From Bdellovibrionota bacterium (GTDB taxonomy: Bacteria > Bdellovibrionota > UBA1018 > CAUJDS01), in NCBI GenBank assembly GCA_963169695.1, contig CAUJDS010000012.1, forward strand, positions 1 to 58,887: a DNA stretch of 58,887 nt. The letters run 5' to 3'. The translations under genes and the position numbers were made by a program. Below the pieces are notes generated by a model. The model made no database searches, had not been told where the DNA came from, and saw nothing but the letters and a program-made list of their open reading frames with translations. Numbering within the stretch: position 1 is the stretch's first letter; every line of letters begins with the position of its first letter. Positions 1-6,621 of the stretch are shown here, piece by piece.

Positions 1-643
1 TGGCACTACGGTATTGCTTACTGGTTTCAATTCGCCTTTCTGCGGTCAGGTGTCTGATGGCGATCGTTCCTTTTTCGATGCGCTCAAAGGCAAGCTGAAG
101 TGAATTCTCTGCCGAAAGCGTCTTTCGTATCAGAGCCAAGACTTCTGGAAGTTGCGGGCGGGACTGTGCGAGGTCAAATTCTGTGTCAGAAAATTTGACG
201 ATCATTGGGGGTAGGTGCCACGGACCTGGAACGTCATCATTGAAGTCGGCGAGCTTTCGTAAGTCACTTACTTTTACTTCCCAAGGCTGGGGGCCTATGA
301 CGTCCGTGAAAACTTGACCCATTTTTTGATAGAAGTCGTCCAATTTTCCCAGGGAAATATTACTCGTTTGCATCACGCGTAACCCGAGCGCAAAGATGCT
401 ACTGCGCCTTGCTCCCGTTTGAAGAAGGTGCGTCGAAGGATCTCGCAGGTAAGCTAGTAGTCCCTCGAGATCCTTTGGGTATTCGCTTTTACTAAATCCT
501 TTGGCTAAGTACTCGGTGGCCGTTTCAAAAGCTTCCTTCTGCGCATCTTGGATAGGCTCCGGTCCCTGTTGGGCAATGGCAGGGGCCATGCCACCACTTA
601 GAAAAACGATGAGAGCTAGCAAAGCAAGGTATGGGGTTTTCAT
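1..643 (-). CDS. Exported protein of unknown function, 3' end outside window
   Basis: The reverse strand reads open from an ATG at 643 to the left edge (214 codons, no stop), so the C-terminus is missing. The ATG is preceded by a good ribosome binding site (GGAGG, spacing about 6). The N-terminus is a clear Sec signal peptide: MKTPYLALLALIVFLSGG, with a likely cut after a PAIA sequence near residue 24. The mature part is mixed helical and polar and includes a proline/tryptophan stretch (DVPGPWHLPP, about residue 140). I do not recognise a family. HNH element 1 begins about 120 bp upstream of its start, so its promoter must lie in or next to that short gap. Confidence 0.7.
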   Translation of the reverse strand, partial: MKTPYLALLALIVFLSGGMAPAIAQQGPEPIQDAQKEAFETATEYLAKGFSKSEYPKDLEGLLAYLRDPSTHLLQTGARRSSIFALGLRVMQTSNISLGKLDDFYQKMGQVFTDVIGPQPWEVKVSDLRKLADFNDDVPGPWHLPPMIVKFSDTEFDLAQSRPQLPEVLALIRKTLSAENSLQLAFERIEKGTIAIRHLTAERRIETSKQYRSA

Positions 644-758
644 TCAGGGCCTCCAAAAGTTGAGTGTAACTATCATTTATTCTAGGCCGCTGCAAGTGGC
701 GAGACAGAATCCCGATATCGCTTTCCTATTGGCTTAAGCGACCATCGCCGGAGTTGCC

Positions 759-830
759 CAGCCCCAGCAAGGCGGGTTTGATTCTTGGAAGTTGGCACAG
801 GATGACAGGAAGGATGACGCGGCGAGGGGG
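759..830 (+). repeat. Left terminal inverted repeat of HNH element 1
   Basis: This begins with CAGCCCCAGCAAGGCGGG and matches the reverse complement of 2268-2339 imperfectly over about 70 bp. Shared blocks are AGCAAGGCGGG, GAAGTT, GGATGACAGGA and a run of G near the inner end. The outermost 15 bases from 762 are identical between the two ends. Confidence 0.7.
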
Positions 831-839
831 GGCGTGACT

Positions 840-1268
840 TCGAATAAATACATATCAAATATGTATAATAACGAATCCGTACTAGGAACTGAAAGGTACC
901 CTTTCGTCGTACTGTACGACGAGGGCCTGATACCCGAGAAGTCCGCAGCGGAGCTACTGCGAACAAGATTGGAGCAAAAGAGGGTAAGCTTTTCATTCCG
1001 ATTGTGACTTGGTTGTGATTGCAAAATAAAATGCAGCTGTTTTTTTCCTTGGCGCATTGAAAAGCAGTTTCTTTTTTTACTCTTCGAAAATTGCTCAACC
1101 TTTCTCATAACGATGCTAAGGCTTCCCGCTTTCATTCAGAGATGAGCATGTTCATTTCATGGGGTGGATCTTAATTTTAAGTATGAAACGCATGAGCGGC
1201 TAAAGGAGCGAGAAAAATTGCGCCTTGAAACCCGTGGTAAGTTCCTCCTCGTTGAAAGGAACTCTCCA
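840..1268 (+). other. Conserved leader of HNH element 1, possible structured RNA or control region
   Basis: The 430 bases before the HNH start are strongly similar to the leader of element 3 (about 26885-27285). The part from the palindrome onward also matches element 2 (9648-10009). Conserved stretches include the palindrome at 904-922, GTGACTTGGTTGTGA near 1004 and AACGATGCTAAGGCTTC near 1109. Reading frames through it are interrupted differently in each copy: copy 1 has an in-frame TGA at about 1142 where copy 2 stays open. Conservation is therefore at the nucleotide level. An untranslated RNA or regulatory role is inference. Confidence 0.5.
904..922. promoter_or_regulatory. Perfect 19-bp palindrome in the element 1 leader
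   Basis: TCGTCGTACTGTACGACGA is a perfect 9+1+9 palindrome. The identical sequence stands at 26954-26972 in element 3, and its 13-bp core is at 9648-9660 in element 2. The core also occurs inside the endonuclease genes (1913-1925 and 10654-10666). It may be an operator or the nuclease recognition site; which one cannot be told from sequence. Confidence 0.55.
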
Positions 1269-2216
1269 ATGGCACACTTACTTTGCTCTCTCCATGATCA
1301 AGCCTTGAAACTCTCAAAACAGTACCTTGCCTGCGAGAAAGAACTTTTAGAAATTCTAGTGAAGATTGACGCCAAGAAAATCTATCTTGAACAAGGTTAT
1401 GCGAGCCTGACTGAGTATTCTCAAATGGCACTTGGGCTATCTCGAGATGTCAGTTGGAACCTTGTTACCATTGTTCACAAATCCAAGGCCGTACCAGAGC
1501 TTAAACAAGCAGTGCAAATGGGAGTGCTTCCTCTCAGTAAGGCCCGCCAGATAGCACCCCATTTGACGAAAGAGAATTCTCAGAAGTTCATTGCACTTGC
1601 TCAGGCCATGCCGAGAGAGAAGCTCCAAGAGGCGCTCGCCAAAGAATGCCCTAAGATTCCAAGCATAGAAGAGCGTGCCCGGGTAATCAATGCAACCCAA
1701 GCGGAGCTTTCTTTGTGTTTGCCAAAAGAAGTCATGGAAAGAATCCGCCGAGCCCAAGACCGAGTCTCGGAGTCGCAGAAGAAGTGGGTTGGCCTAGCAG
1801 AGACATTGGAGCAAGTTGTGGAGTTCTACCTTCAACACAAAGACCCAAAAGAAAAAGCTAGGCGCCATGAAGCTCGAAAAAGCAAAGCTCCCGTGTTAGT
1901 AAAACAATCTCGTCGTACAGTACGAGAACTTGACGCGGTCGATAAAGAGCTTGAATGGGATTCAAAATCCTTGCCAATAGCCCAGACCAAGGACCGAGTT
2001 CCAATCCCTGCAGAGATAAAACATGAGGTCGTTAACAAAAACGCTCATCGGTGTACCTATCAAGATCCAAGGACCCAGCTTCGATGTGAGAAGGAAAGGT
2101 TCTTACACTTTCATCACAAGCTTCCAGTGGCAAAAGGTGGAACCAATGCGCTAGAGAATCTCACTTTGCTTTGTAGCGCCCATCATCGATTGGAGCATTA
2201 TCAAAGTAGCGAGTGA
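1269..2216 (+). CDS. HNH endonuclease of element 1
   Basis: This is a 315-residue protein with an all-helical N-terminal region (about 1-180) of the kind found before HNH domains in Bdellovibrio-type genomes. A variable linker follows (about 205-250), then a C-terminal HNH/zinc domain at about 262-311. That domain shows the paired His of FHHKLP, the GGTN turn, the NLTLLC strand and CSAHHR; spaced cysteines fit a structural zinc. I chose ATG 1269 over the GTG at 1164 because the ATG and its AAGGA site are conserved in copy 2, while the upstream codons diverge. The expected activity is sequence-specific DNA cleavage. No RuvC motifs are present, so it is not IscB-like. The gene sits inside terminal inverted repeats, pointing to a selfish or mobile role. 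Confidence 0.8.
   Translation: MAHLLCSLHDQALKLSKQYLACEKELLEILVKIDAKKIYLEQGYASLTEYSQMALGLSRDVSWNLVTIVHKSKAVPELKQAVQMGVLPLSKARQIAPHLTKENSQKFIALAQAMPREKLQEALAKECPKIPSIEERARVINATQAELSLCLPKEVMERIRRAQDRVSESQKKWVGLAETLEQVVEFYLQHKDPKEKARRHEARKSKAPVLVKQSRRTVRELDAVDKELEWDSKSLPIAQTKDRVPIPAEIKHEVVNKNAHRCTYQDPRTQLRCEKERFLHFHHKLPVAKGGTNALENLTLLCSAHHRLEHYQSSE
1913..1925. promoter_or_regulatory. Leader palindrome core repeated inside the HNH gene
   Basis: TCGTACAGTACGA lies in the codons for an Arg-Arg-Thr-Val-Arg run in the variable linker of the endonuclease. The same 13 bases are kept in copy 2 (10654-10666) although the surrounding linker has diverged. That suggests selection on DNA or RNA as well as protein. 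Confidence 0.45.
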
Positions 2217-2267
2217 GATTTTGATGATCGCTGCGCACCTTTACTCATAGGGACCTTTCTGAGGCCG

Positions 2268-2339
2268 CCCCCCTTGCTGGATTCCTATCCTGTCATCCGT
2301 TGCAAACTTCGTAGCTTCAATCCCGCCTTGCTGGGGTTG
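2268..2339 (-). repeat. Right terminal inverted repeat of HNH element 1
   Basis: Reverse-complement partner of 759-830, ending in CCCGCCTTGCTGGGG at 2336. The bases just after the gene (GATTTTGATGATCGCTGCGC, from about 2216) are also conserved after the genes of copies 2 and 3. The bases between this repeat and the next gene (2340-2463) show nothing else I can name. Confidence 0.65.
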
Positions 2340-2463
2340 TACTTTCTTCCTACTGGTCGCTCACCATACCGGATGACCTGAGGAGGAGTGCCCCATATTT
2401 CTTTGGAACCGATGCAGGACACATTTCTTGGAGGTTCCATCCCAGCTGTGCTAGGCAAGACGC

Positions 2464-3246
2464 ATGGAATTGGTAAGGAAGTTGGTGGTTTGTTGTGTTA
2501 TCGGGACTCTCATTTCTTCGATGGCTCTGGCTGGAAATGGAGCAGGGGATTTCGACCAAAGTAAGGCCGCTTGCGCAGGCACAATTGGCAATGCCGGCGA
2601 GAGCGGCGTCAAGTCCTTTCCATCTATTCAGCCTTATGAATTAGAAGCCCTTAGGATTTTGGGCGAAATTGCGAGTCTTGAGATTGTATTTACGAATGTC
2701 GATCCCAGTGTTCCTTCAGATATAGTGGAGGCTTCGAAATCTGAAACAATCGGACAATTGCTAATGCTGTTTCAAAATCCGGCATCGGCCGATGCCCTCA
2801 ATCGATTGCGGGAGTTGGGTTGGGTGAATGATGAAGTCATTACGCCCTCTGGACTAGCCTTTTTGAATGTGACGACCGATTGGGACGCACGTAGCATAAA
2901 GAGTTTTCTTCCCCGCCGATGGGCGATAGTAGCGAAGCTTGGAGAATTGGGGCGTGATCGAGTGTCCCATGAGGAACTTTGGTTGGCCTTGAATCCAAAT
3001 CCAAGACCGGGTCTCTGGCAAAACTTATTGGCTCCTGTGAAGCGAGCCATGGGAATGGCTCGGCTCAAGGAAGATCTGCGTGTACTTGAAGCGTTGAGGC
3101 TGGTTCAACTTCATCGAAGCTTCTTAGAACGTGAATGGTCGAATGGCGATCCTGCGGAGCAAGGAAGGCAAGAACATCTTTCGAATGTGATTCTGGTGAC
3201 ACTCACTCCGGCGGGCCGTGCAATTGCGCAGACGTCTTTACCCTAA
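2464..3246 (+). CDS. Exported protein with two winged-helix-like segments, function unknown
   Basis: The 260-residue product starts with a signal peptide (about 1-23, ending MALA). The rest contains two stretches that read like the end of a MarR/PadR-type winged helix: ADALNRLRELGWV then VITPSGLAFL at about 108-142, and LKEDLRVLEALRLV then VTLTPAGRAIA at about 200-256. Such folds usually bind DNA in the cytoplasm, so an export signal is odd. The fold call is by pattern only and uncertain. The ribosome binding site is weak. The stop overlaps the stop of the convergent exbD-like gene by 4 bases. Confidence 0.6.
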   Translation: MELVRKLVVCCVIGTLISSMALAGNGAGDFDQSKAACAGTIGNAGESGVKSFPSIQPYELEALRILGEIASLEIVFTNVDPSVPSDIVEASKSETIGQLLMLFQNPASADALNRLRELGWVNDEVITPSGLAFLNVTTDWDARSIKSFLPRRWAIVAKLGELGRDRVSHEELWLALNPNPRPGLWQNLLAPVKRAMGMARLKEDLRVLEALRLVQLHRSFLEREWSNGDPAEQGRQEHLSNVILVTLTPAGRAIAQTSLP

Positions 3247-3818
3247 ACTTCTTTCCTCACCGCTAAGAAACGGAATACTCGGTAGCCTGCGGCACCTGCG
3301 GTGTAGAGCACTCGACGCAAAATCGTGTAATCAATTTTTTTGTCTGCTTGGATAGCAAGTACGCCCTCGAAGGGAAGGGGATTGCCCGTGTCGTCTCGGA
3401 CTTGGGATTTTTCTCTTAGGGTCTCGGATTGCTTTCGTGCCTTAACAAGCGCATCAAAAAGCGGAAGGATACGAAGTCCGCCTTCATCCAGGTCACGTCG
3501 CGCAAATTCATATTTGGGTTCATCTGTGCCCACCGAATCTGCGGTTTGCGTAAAATCGACAACTCTCGCATCTTCAAAAGTTACCGATTCGGGAGTGATG
3601 ATCAAGTGATGGCTATCGGGTGGAATATCTACGGATGCGGAGTTGGGAATTTCAATTCCCGGAGGGCTAGAGAAGGTTGTGGTGCTTGCGGAATAACTTC
3701 GCAGCAGAAATACCAAGATGATGACAAAAATATCCAACATGCTAGTGAGCGGAAGCTCAGCCATTTGATTGAGGCTCTTGCGGACCCGTCTTTGTCGGAT
3801 GGATTGCCGAATCGCCAT
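3243..3818 (-). CDS. ExbD/TolR-family protein, second of a pair
   Basis: This 191-residue protein has a basic N-terminus, one transmembrane helix (about 21-42) and a periplasmic domain. The helix carries the family aspartate in SMLDIFVIILVFLL, needed for proton flow in ExbD/TolR/MotB-like stators. It starts 2 bases after the stop of the preceding exbD-like gene, so the two are co-translated. The periplasmic domain has a long charged stretch typical of TolR-like partners. With the upstream channel gene it forms an ExbB-ExbD-ExbD set. Confidence 0.85.
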   Translation of the reverse strand: MAIRQSIRQRRVRKSLNQMAELPLTSMLDIFVIILVFLLRSYSASTTTFSSPPGIEIPNSASVDIPPDSHHLIITPESVTFEDARVVDFTQTADSVGTDEPKYEFARRDLDEGGLRILPLFDALVKARKQSETLREKSQVRDDTGNPLPFEGVLAIQADKKIDYTILRRVLYTAGAAGYRVFRFLAVRKEV

Positions 3819-3820
3819 GT

Positions 3821-4363
3821 CTAAGAATCTCCCAATAAATTACCAAAGACGATGCTTGGAAAGAGGTATTGCGCCTGAAGCGGAAGTCCTGTCTTGGGGC
3901 TTTTGACAAAAATCGCAGTGTCTGTTTTTTCGAGCGATCGAATCGCGTCCATCACAGCGACCAAGGTGTCGTAGTTGACTCCCGGGTGAGGGACGAGAAC
4001 AATCTGCTTCTCTTCAGGAAACTTAGCTTTAATCTTCACAAGGGCTTGATGGATTTGAGGAAGGTCGGGCCCGAATTCACTATTGGCAATGCGAGTGGTT
4101 TCTATTCGACCAAAGGGACTCCAGATCTGAGATCCTTTAGGGGTCAATGTGAGGGTGAGTTGGAGCGGCTTTTCTTTGAGCTTCTGTTGGACTTCCGCCT
4201 TGGAAGCCACCGGTGCGGGTGATTCAATACTTACAATGGCCAAGAAGCTCATCGAAAATAACAGAAACGCAATCAACGTGACGAGCGCATCCAACATGGG
4301 AACCAAGTTGAGGATCAACGGTTCTTGCGAGGACTTGCGTCGAGACGAAGGGCGTTTTAGCAC
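3821..4363 (-). CDS. ExbD/TolR-family protein, first of a pair
   Basis: The protein has 180 residues, a GTG start and a strong ribosome binding site (AAGGAG) overlapping the end of the exbB-like gene. One membrane helix (about 20-45) carries aspartate in PMLDALVTLIAFLLF, the expected proton-carrying residue. The periplasmic part ends in a TolR-like segment (about 115-175). It should pair with the neighbouring ExbB-like channel and the second ExbD-like protein to turn the proton gradient into mechanical work across the envelope. The driven system (TonB, Tol or gliding motor) is not in the window. Confidence 0.85.
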   Translation of the reverse strand: MLKRPSSRRKSSQEPLILNLVPMLDALVTLIAFLLFSMSFLAIVSIESPAPVASKAEVQQKLKEKPLQLTLTLTPKGSQIWSPFGRIETTRIANSEFGPDLPQIHQALVKIKAKFPEEKQIVLVPHPGVNYDTLVAVMDAIRSLEKTDTAIFVKSPKTGLPLQAQYLFPSIVFGNLLGDS

Positions 4364-4367
4364 GCGC

Positions 4368-5036
4368 TTAGTCTCCTTTTTCGCTGGAGTGCTTGTATTT
4401 GCGTGCGGAAAGAAGGTCCATCAATTTTACGCCGAACTCATCAATCTCACCCAAGATGCGAGTCGCACGATTGGTCAGGATGCTATGAACCACCATCGTA
4501 AAGATTGCAGTGATCAAGCCAAAGGCCGTAGCATTCATGGCTTCCGCAATCCCTGAAGACAAGACCGCTTGTCGTTGAGCAGGATCGGCGAGTGCTATGG
4601 CATCGAAGGATCGAATCAATCCTGTGATTGTGCCGAGTAGTCCAAGCAAGGTTGCAATATTGGCGATCAATGCGAGGTAGGGTAGGCGCTTTTCAAGTTT
4701 TGGAATCATCTCTAGGCTGACAGAGTCCAGCGCATTCTGGATTTGGTCTTGTGAGCGTGATGCGCGCTGAAGGCCAGCTTTGATAACTTTGGCCAAGGCA
4801 GCGTCACCTGCACCATTGCAAACACGTATGGCTCCATCGACATCATTGGCGAGCACATATTTCTGCACTTCAAACATGAAGGATGCGCCGTCCACGCTGT
4901 AGCGAAAAAAAAGTCGAGCAAAGCGCTCGAGAGAAATGGCGACTGCAAAAGTCATCGACACCGCGATGGCCACCATCCAAGGACCACCTGTTTGAAAAGC
5001 TTTACTCAAATTTTCTAGGAAGTTGTATGTCTCCAT
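4368..5036 (-). CDS. MotA/TolQ/ExbB proton-channel protein
   Basis: The 222-residue inner-membrane protein has three predicted membrane helices: about 18-38, then 120-145 and 165-190. The family core shows around LPYLALIANIATLLGLLGT and the following IRSFDAIA. The arrangement of one channel gene and two ExbD/TolR genes is that of the Myxococcus AglRQS gliding motor, of which Bdellovibrio has homologues, and also occurs in Tol/Ton systems. Choosing between these needs a tree. The gene has its own promoter (5066-5093). Confidence 0.88.
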   Translation of the reverse strand: METYNFLENLSKAFQTGGPWMVAIAVSMTFAVAISLERFARLFFRYSVDGASFMFEVQKYVLANDVDGAIRVCNGAGDAALAKVIKAGLQRASRSQDQIQNALDSVSLEMIPKLEKRLPYLALIANIATLLGLLGTITGLIRSFDAIALADPAQRQAVLSSGIAEAMNATAFGLITAIFTMVVHSILTNRATRILGEIDEFGVKLMDLLSARKYKHSSEKGD

Positions 5037-5065
5037 GCGTTATTACCCGCCCTCTCTCATTATAG

Positions 5066-5093
5066 AGCATAGCGGATTTCCGCACGCGGTCAA
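5066..5093 (-). promoter_or_regulatory. Candidate sigma-70 promoter of the exbB-exbD-exbD operon
   Basis: On the reverse strand TTGACC (5093-5088) and TATGCT (5071-5066) are spaced by 16 bases, about 30 bases before the exbB-like start. The spacer holds a GCGGAAATCCGC palindrome that could be an operator. Confidence 0.45.
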
Positions 5094-5121
5094 CTCACTC
5101 AGATGATTTCTCTTTTGGAGA

Positions 5122-5454
5122 CTAACTCAGTGCGCGGTCAATGGCCTTTGCGATGGCATCTTTGGGCTGGTTTCCAACCAATGTTTCGACAGCCTGGCCG
5201 TCTTTGAATACGATCACCGTAGGAATCCCTCGAATATGAAAGCGAGTTGGGGTGTCAGGGTTCTCATCAACGTTCATTTTGAAAACTTTGGCTTTGCCCG
5301 TGTAATCCTTAGCGATCGAGTCAATTGTTGGAGCGAGCATGCGACATGGACCACACCAAGCCGCCCAAAAATCCACGAGGCTGACCTGCGACTCTTTGAC
5401 ATCCGCATCAAATTTCGCATCGCTGGTTTCGAAAACGTTTTCTGAAGTGCTCAT
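5122..5454 (-). CDS. trxA: Thioredoxin
   Basis: This is a 110-residue cytoplasmic thioredoxin of normal length. The redox site AAWCGPCRMLAP is at about residues 32-43, and the cis-proline loop is GIPTVIVF at about 76-83. It reduces disulfides in ribonucleotide reductase, peroxiredoxins and Msr enzymes; an MsrB-MsrA fusion and AhpC lie elsewhere in this window. The start has an AAGGAG site at good spacing. It is followed by the proton-channel operon on the same strand, but that operon has its own promoter. Confidence 0.95.
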   Translation of the reverse strand: MSTSENVFETSDAKFDADVKESQVSLVDFWAAWCGPCRMLAPTIDSIAKDYTGKAKVFKMNVDENPDTPTRFHIRGIPTVIVFKDGQAVETLVGNQPKDAIAKAIDRALS

Positions 5455-5587
5455 GAATTTACTCCTTCGGTCCTTGTGAGGTGCGCTACTCTTTCAGCCT
5501 TCTTGATGATACGACTGAACGCTGTTCGTATTTATTTAGCACAGTTGGTATCAAGGACTCAAAGTCCTTTTGAAAGGGAGAAGCGTC

Positions 5588-6181
5588 ATGAGTTCAGTTC
5601 AAAACCAAGCCTTAGGATATCTCACCGAAACCTATAAAGAATCACTCCGAATCAAAGAGCGATTTCTGGAAGAATACGCGCCGAAACTGATCGAAATGTC
5701 AGAGCGTATCGGGCAGTGCTTTCACCAGGGTGGAAAACTCATGTTGATGGGCAACGGTGGCTCCGCTGCTGACGCGCAGCATTGGGCTGCAGAAATGGTG
5801 GGCAGGATGTTGATTGAGCGGCGCCCGCTTCCAGTATTGGCTTTGACTACCGACACATCCATTATCACCGCTGTTGCCAATGATTATTCTTACGACGAAA
5901 TTTTTGAAAAGCAGGTTCAGGCACTCGGCAAGCCTGGCGATGTGCTTTTTGCAATATCTACCTCCGGAAAAAGTCCCAATATTTTGAAAGCGACGCGAAG
6001 AGCGAAAGAAATGGGACTTACGGTTTTTGGACTCACTGGCCGAGACGGTGGACCGCTGATGGTTGAGGCAGATTTATGTTTGTGTGCGACGGAAGGAAAA
6101 AATTCTAGCCGAATTCAAGAGACGCATATTTTTGCGATTCATAGCATCGTCGACATCCTGGATCGCTTCTATCTGAAATGA
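5588..6181 (+). CDS. gmhA: Sedoheptulose-7-phosphate isomerase
   Basis: The product makes D-glycero-D-manno-heptose 7-phosphate from sedoheptulose 7-phosphate, the first step to ADP-heptose for the LPS inner core. The 197 residues form one SIS domain. The substrate loop is GNGGSAADAQHWAAE (about 55-70) with the catalytic-base Glu, and the SRIQETHIFAIH segment near the C-terminus has the Gln and His used for metal and substrate. ATG 5588 is preferred over an upstream TTG at 5570 because a GGGAG site precedes it. The start of the RDD gene overlaps its stop (ATGA). A heptosyltransferase-type GT9 is at 52659-53624. Confidence 0.92.
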   Translation: MSSVQNQALGYLTETYKESLRIKERFLEEYAPKLIEMSERIGQCFHQGGKLMLMGNGGSAADAQHWAAEMVGRMLIERRPLPVLALTTDTSIITAVANDYSYDEIFEKQVQALGKPGDVLFAISTSGKSPNILKATRRAKEMGLTVFGLTGRDGGPLMVEADLCLCATEGKNSSRIQETHIFAIHSIVDILDRFYLK

Positions 6182-6621
6182 AGGCATCGGTTGGCAGCCG
6201 CGTCGCTGCAAAGGGGATCGACCTTTTTTTGGTTGTTGTTTTAGGAGCGTTATTGCCGAGGCTCCTAGGGCCCTTGTTGGGCTTTGCCTATAGTCTGATT
6301 TCGGACGGGATGTTCAAGGGCGCTCAACGTGGACAGAGTGTCGGAAAGTGGCTTGTGGGATTGCAAGTCCGAAGCGTGGTTCGAGGCGCTCCTTGCGATA
6401 TGCGTGAGTCCATCATTCGCAATGCGCCCGTTGGGCTCGCGGTTTTTTTCGCAATGGTCCCGTTGTGGGGATGGTTCCTACTGGTCATAGTAGGTATTCC
6501 ACTCCTGATTCTAGAGGGATATCTCATGTCGAAAGTAGATAGTCGCGAGCGATTGGGAGACGCTATGGCCAATACCCAAGTGGTGTACCTACGTGCAACA
6601 CAAGAGAAAGGTGGAGCATGA
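6178..6621 (+). CDS. RDD-family membrane protein
   Basis: This is a 147-residue inner-membrane protein with the RDD signature: Arg in the first helix lead (GSRVAAKGIDLF, about 6-17) and Asp within it. Hydrophobic segments are at about 14-45 and 85-118, with the GQSVGKWLVGLQV loop typical of the family at about 53-66. Some RDD proteins act as Na+(Li+, K+)/H+ antiporters, but most have no known role. It is coupled by ATGA overlaps to gmhA before it and polA after it, so it is translated as part of that operon. Confidence 0.85.
   Translation: MKASVGSRVAAKGIDLFLVVVLGALLPRLLGPLLGFAYSLISDGMFKGAQRGQSVGKWLVGLQVRSVVRGAPCDMRESIIRNAPVGLAVFFAMVPLWGWFLLVIVGIPLLILEGYLMSKVDSRERLGDAMANTQVVYLRATQEKGGA

Larger units (their letters stand above)
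762..2336 (+). mobile_element. HNH element 1: endonuclease unit with terminal inverted repeats
   Basis: The unit is bounded by CCCCAGCAAGGCGGG at 762-776 and its exact reverse complement at 2322-2336. The similarity between the two ends continues inward for about 70 bp with mismatches, sharing blocks such as GGATGACAGGA. Between the ends lie a non-coding leader of about 450 bp, a perfect 19-bp palindrome (904-922) and one HNH endonuclease gene. The same architecture recurs at 9477-11090 and, decayed, from 26863. I see no obvious target-site duplication and no transposase. It may move by homing-like repair or be a non-autonomous repeat carrying its own nuclease; both are inference. Confidence 0.7.

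Noticed and set aside
501-737. Short forward frame at the left end
   Set aside because: It lies antisense to the better-supported exported protein gene (start 643, with signal peptide and GGAGG) and crosses that gene's own start.
734-1135. Antisense open frame in the element 1 leader, resembling one at 9370-9798 in element 2
   Set aside because: The two reverse-strand frames share MRQGK, SQPSH and SSYST blocks. The DNA itself is conserved there, the start is lost in element 3, and no ribosome binding site is present, so protein coding is not needed to explain the likeness.
1269-2216. IscB/IsrB-like RNA-guided nuclease
   Set aside because: The protein has an HNH end and a conserved leader, but no RuvC motifs, no bridge helix and a different order of domains.
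762-2336. Target-site duplications flanking the HNH elements
   Set aside because: I compared the bases outside both tips of copies 1 and 2 and found no convincing direct repeat.
5553-5569. AAGGACT-CAA-AGTCCTT hairpin before gmhA
   Set aside because: It could be a terminator or leader control, but the T run is only four bases and no gene on that strand ends just before it. Too weak to annotate.
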